7,394 nucleotides of DNA from an uncultured Collinsella sp. (GTDB lineage Bacteria > Actinomycetota > Coriobacteriia > Coriobacteriales > Coriobacteriaceae). The position numbers and the translations under genes were made by a program. The notes beneath the pieces are model-generated. The model saw only the letters and a program-made list of their open reading frames with translations. It was not told the DNA's origin and searched no databases. Of this stretch, positions 5,814 to 7,394 are shown one piece after another (within the stretch, counting starts at the first letter, position 1; each line of letters opens with the position of its first letter). Where the stretch lies: the NCBI GenBank assembly GCA_958407555.1, contig CATYJC010000089.1, positions 1 through 7,394 of the forward strand, written 5' to 3'.

Positions 5814-7144
5814 TCGCTGGAGCGCGAGGCCCGCGCCAAACTCACCGTTCGCGCCCAGACCGAGGCTATCAACGTCTTTGCCAAGAATCTCGAGGGTCTA
5901 CTCTCGGCACGCCCCGTGCGAGGCGCCCGCGTGCTCGCGCTCGACCCGGGCTACCGCACTGGCTGCAAGGTCGCCGTCATGGACGAGACCGGCAAGCTGC
6001 TCGACCACGGCGTGGTCTACCCCACCAAACCGCGCCACGACGTCGCCGGCACTAAGCGCGAGCTCGCCCGCCTCGTCAAGAAGGACGACGTCAACACCAT
6101 CGTCATCGGCAACGGCACCGCCAGCCGTGAGACCGAGGAAGTCGTCTCGGAGTTCATCGCCGAGCAGGCGCCTGGGCTGCGATACACCATCGTCAACGAG
6201 GCCGGCGCGTCGGTGTACTCCGCCTCCGAGCTCGCCAGCCAGGAATACCCCGACCTGGACGTCACCGTGCGTGGCGCCATGAGCCTGGGCCGTCGCCTGC
6301 AAGACCCGCTGGCAGAGCTCGTCAAGATTCCGCCCCAGTCCATCGGCGTTGGCCAGTACCAGCACGACCTTGACCAGGCCGAGCTTTCACGCACCCTGGG
6401 CCACGTGGTGGAGGACGTCGTCAACCGCGTGGGCGTCGACGTCAACACCGCGAGTGCGAGCCTGCTGGGCTACGTGTCGGGCATTACGCCGAGCGTGGCC
6501 AAAAACATCGTGGCCTACCGCGAGGAAAACGGCGCCTTTACCGATCGCCGCCAGCTCAAGAAGGTCCCCAAGTTGGGACCCAAGGCATATCTCAACGCCG
6601 CGGGCTTTTTGCGCATCAGCGGTGGCAAGAACCCGCTCGACGCGACAAGCGTCCACCCCGAGAGCTACGAGGTGGCAACGTCCGTCTTGGAGCGCGCCGG
6701 CGTTGAAGCCAGCGAGCTCAGCCGTGGCGGCGTGCCCGACATCGAGCGCCGTCTGGGCAGCATCTCAACGCTGGCAAGCGACCTGGACTGCGGAACCCTC
6801 ACGCTCATCGACATTGTCAACGAGCTCAAGAAGCCCGGTCGCGACCCGCGCGACGACGCGCCCGAGGTGGTCTTTAGCCGCTCAGCGCTTTCCATCGACG
6901 ACCTGGAACCCGGCATGGAGCTCAAAGGCACGGTGCGCAACGTTGTGGACTTTGGCGCCTTCGTCGACGTGGGCGTGCACCAGGACGGCCTCGTGCACAT
7001 CTCCAAGCTGGCCAACCGCTTTGTCAAGCACCCGAGCGACGTGGTGCGCGTCGGCGATACGGTCAAGGTTTGGGTCGAGAAGGTTGATCGCGACCGCAAA
7101 AAGATCTCCCTCACCATGGTGCGGGGCAAATAATCCGGCATGAA

Positions 7145-7180
7145 AATCGGACAAACAAGCCCAGGCTCGTTTGTCCGATT
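7145..7180. terminator. Hairpin directly after tex, probable terminator
   Basis: A perfect 12-bp stem (AATCGGACAAAC at 7145-7156 with 7169-7180) starts 12 bases after the tex stop, and its loop can form a short inner stem. On + it is followed by AACAGG without a T-tract, so it is an atypical terminator for tex. On the minus strand TT continues the terminal ATT, so it could act as a second stop for transcription entering from the right. Confidence 0.55.
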
Positions 7181-7206
7181 AACAGGCACATCTCCGTACA
7201 CACCAC

Positions 7207-7241
7207 AACAAAAAGGTGCCGCCCATCAAAGAGGCGGCACC
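7207..7241 (-). terminator. Minus-strand intrinsic terminator for a transcript entering from the right
   Basis: Read on the minus strand, a perfect 9-bp GC-rich stem (7241-7233 with 7223-7215, GGTGCCGCC type) and a 9-base loop are followed by TTTTTGTTG. This is a canonical terminator and shows that a minus-strand transcription unit lies at and beyond the right edge, convergent with tex. Confidence 0.8.
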
Positions 7242-7290
7242 AACAAAGTCTCATTCAGCTCAGAACCTACTGGCAAGCTCGTGCCGGCAG

Positions 7291-7360
7291 CCCCGGCCTT
7301 CCCTTTCCCTAGCGCGACCCTCGCAAAGCGCGTGAGCGATAGGGAAAGGGAAGGCCGGGG
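7291..7360. repeat. Perfect 21-bp inverted repeat, 70-bp hairpin
   Basis: Arms 7291-7311 and 7340-7360 are exact inverse complements over 21 bases (starting CCCCGGCC), around a 28-base loop that can pair further through CGCG (7313-7316 with 7329-7332). In RNA either strand would form a very stable hairpin. It lies in the 7242-7394 stretch, which shows no recognisable gene on either strand. It may be part of a structured RNA ending at the 7207-7241 terminator, or a dispersed repeat. The repeat itself is certain. Confidence 0.8.
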
Positions 7361-7392
7361 CGAACAGCCCACGGCGCAGCCAGTGTTCGCCC
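7358..7392. repeat. 9-bp inverted repeat overlapping the 21-bp one
   Basis: GGGCGAACA (7358-7366) and its exact inverse complement (7384-7392) surround 17 bases. The left arm shares three G (7358-7360) with the outer arm of the neighbouring 21-bp repeat, so the two hairpins stack or compete at their junction. The right arm ends two bases before the end of the window, so the structure may continue outside it. Confidence 0.6.
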
Positions 7393-7394
7393 TA

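Larger units (their letters stand above)
4985..7133 (+). pseudogene. tex: Tex-family S1 RNA-binding transcription accessory protein, frameshifted
   Basis: Tex is a conserved cytoplasmic nucleic-acid-binding protein linked to transcription and RNA metabolism. The first frame starts at ATG 4985 (AAGGAG at 4975-4980) and carries the helical Tex N-terminal domain (about residues 1-190, with PFISRYRKEATGGMDD and RVEDLYKPYRKKR). It is correct up to YKRLMAP near residue 276. It then runs off frame as an Arg/Pro-rich tail to a stop at 6055, giving a 356-aa product. The remainder continues one frame over, from SLEREARAK at 5814 to the stop at 7133. It holds the YqgF/RNase H-like domain (LALDPGYRTG near 320, IGNGTASRET near 374), helix-hairpin-helix region (about 474-545) and C-terminal S1 domain (about 640-715, VDFGAFVDVGVHQDGLVHIS). 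Removing one C from 5808-5813 restores a 715-aa protein of normal length. All conserved motifs are intact, so this is either a very recent mutation or a sequence error. Confidence 0.88.

Noticed and set aside
7228..7393. Minus-strand 56-codon open frame at the right edge
   Set aside because: It spans the perfect 21-bp inverted repeat and runs into the terminator stem before its stop, with low-complexity content and no motif; structure explains it better than coding.

Overview
The window is GC-rich with strongly G/C-ending codons, AAGGAG-type ribosome binding sites and short gaps between genes. Together with the gene content this suggests a Coriobacteriia-type gut actinobacterium such as Collinsella. 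That assignment is an inference from style, not a database match.

Layout. The left edge holds a strong + strand terminator (98-130) for a gene lying mostly outside the window. A minus-strand LysR-type regulator (142-1020) follows. It is divergent from a three-gene + strand cluster: a short-chain dehydrogenase/reductase (1254-2135), a 12-helix MFS transporter of the oxalate/formate antiporter type (2202-3458), and a Gfo/Idh/MocA-family dehydrogenase (3533-4573). The cluster ends in a clear intrinsic terminator (4646-4681). The shared regulatory gap contains a 23-bp near-perfect palindrome (1115-1137), the best operator candidate. The simplest reading is a small inducible module that imports or exchanges a polar, probably acidic or polyol-like compound and modifies it by two nicotinamide-dependent redox steps. 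The substrate cannot be read from the sequence.

The rest of the window holds a tex gene (S1-domain RNA-binding transcription accessory protein, 4985-7133). It is broken by one extra C in a six-C run at 5808-5813. About 60-90 bases upstream there is also a compensated frameshift (5724-5751) that replaces about eight residues with arginine-rich sequence. Three indels in 90 bases point either to sequencing or assembly error or to an early pseudogene.

The non-coding parts hold the most unexplained structure. A roughly 160-bp element with long imperfect terminal inverted repeats (4743-4902) lies upstream of tex. A perfect 12-bp-stem palindrome (3467-3497) sits inside the metabolic cluster without a T-tract. 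At the right edge, two overlapping perfect inverted repeats (7291-7360 and 7358-7392) precede, on the minus strand, a canonical terminator (7207-7241). This looks like the 3' part of a structured RNA or untranslated region transcribed from beyond the window. No CRISPR array, tRNA, rRNA, transposase or phage gene is visible.
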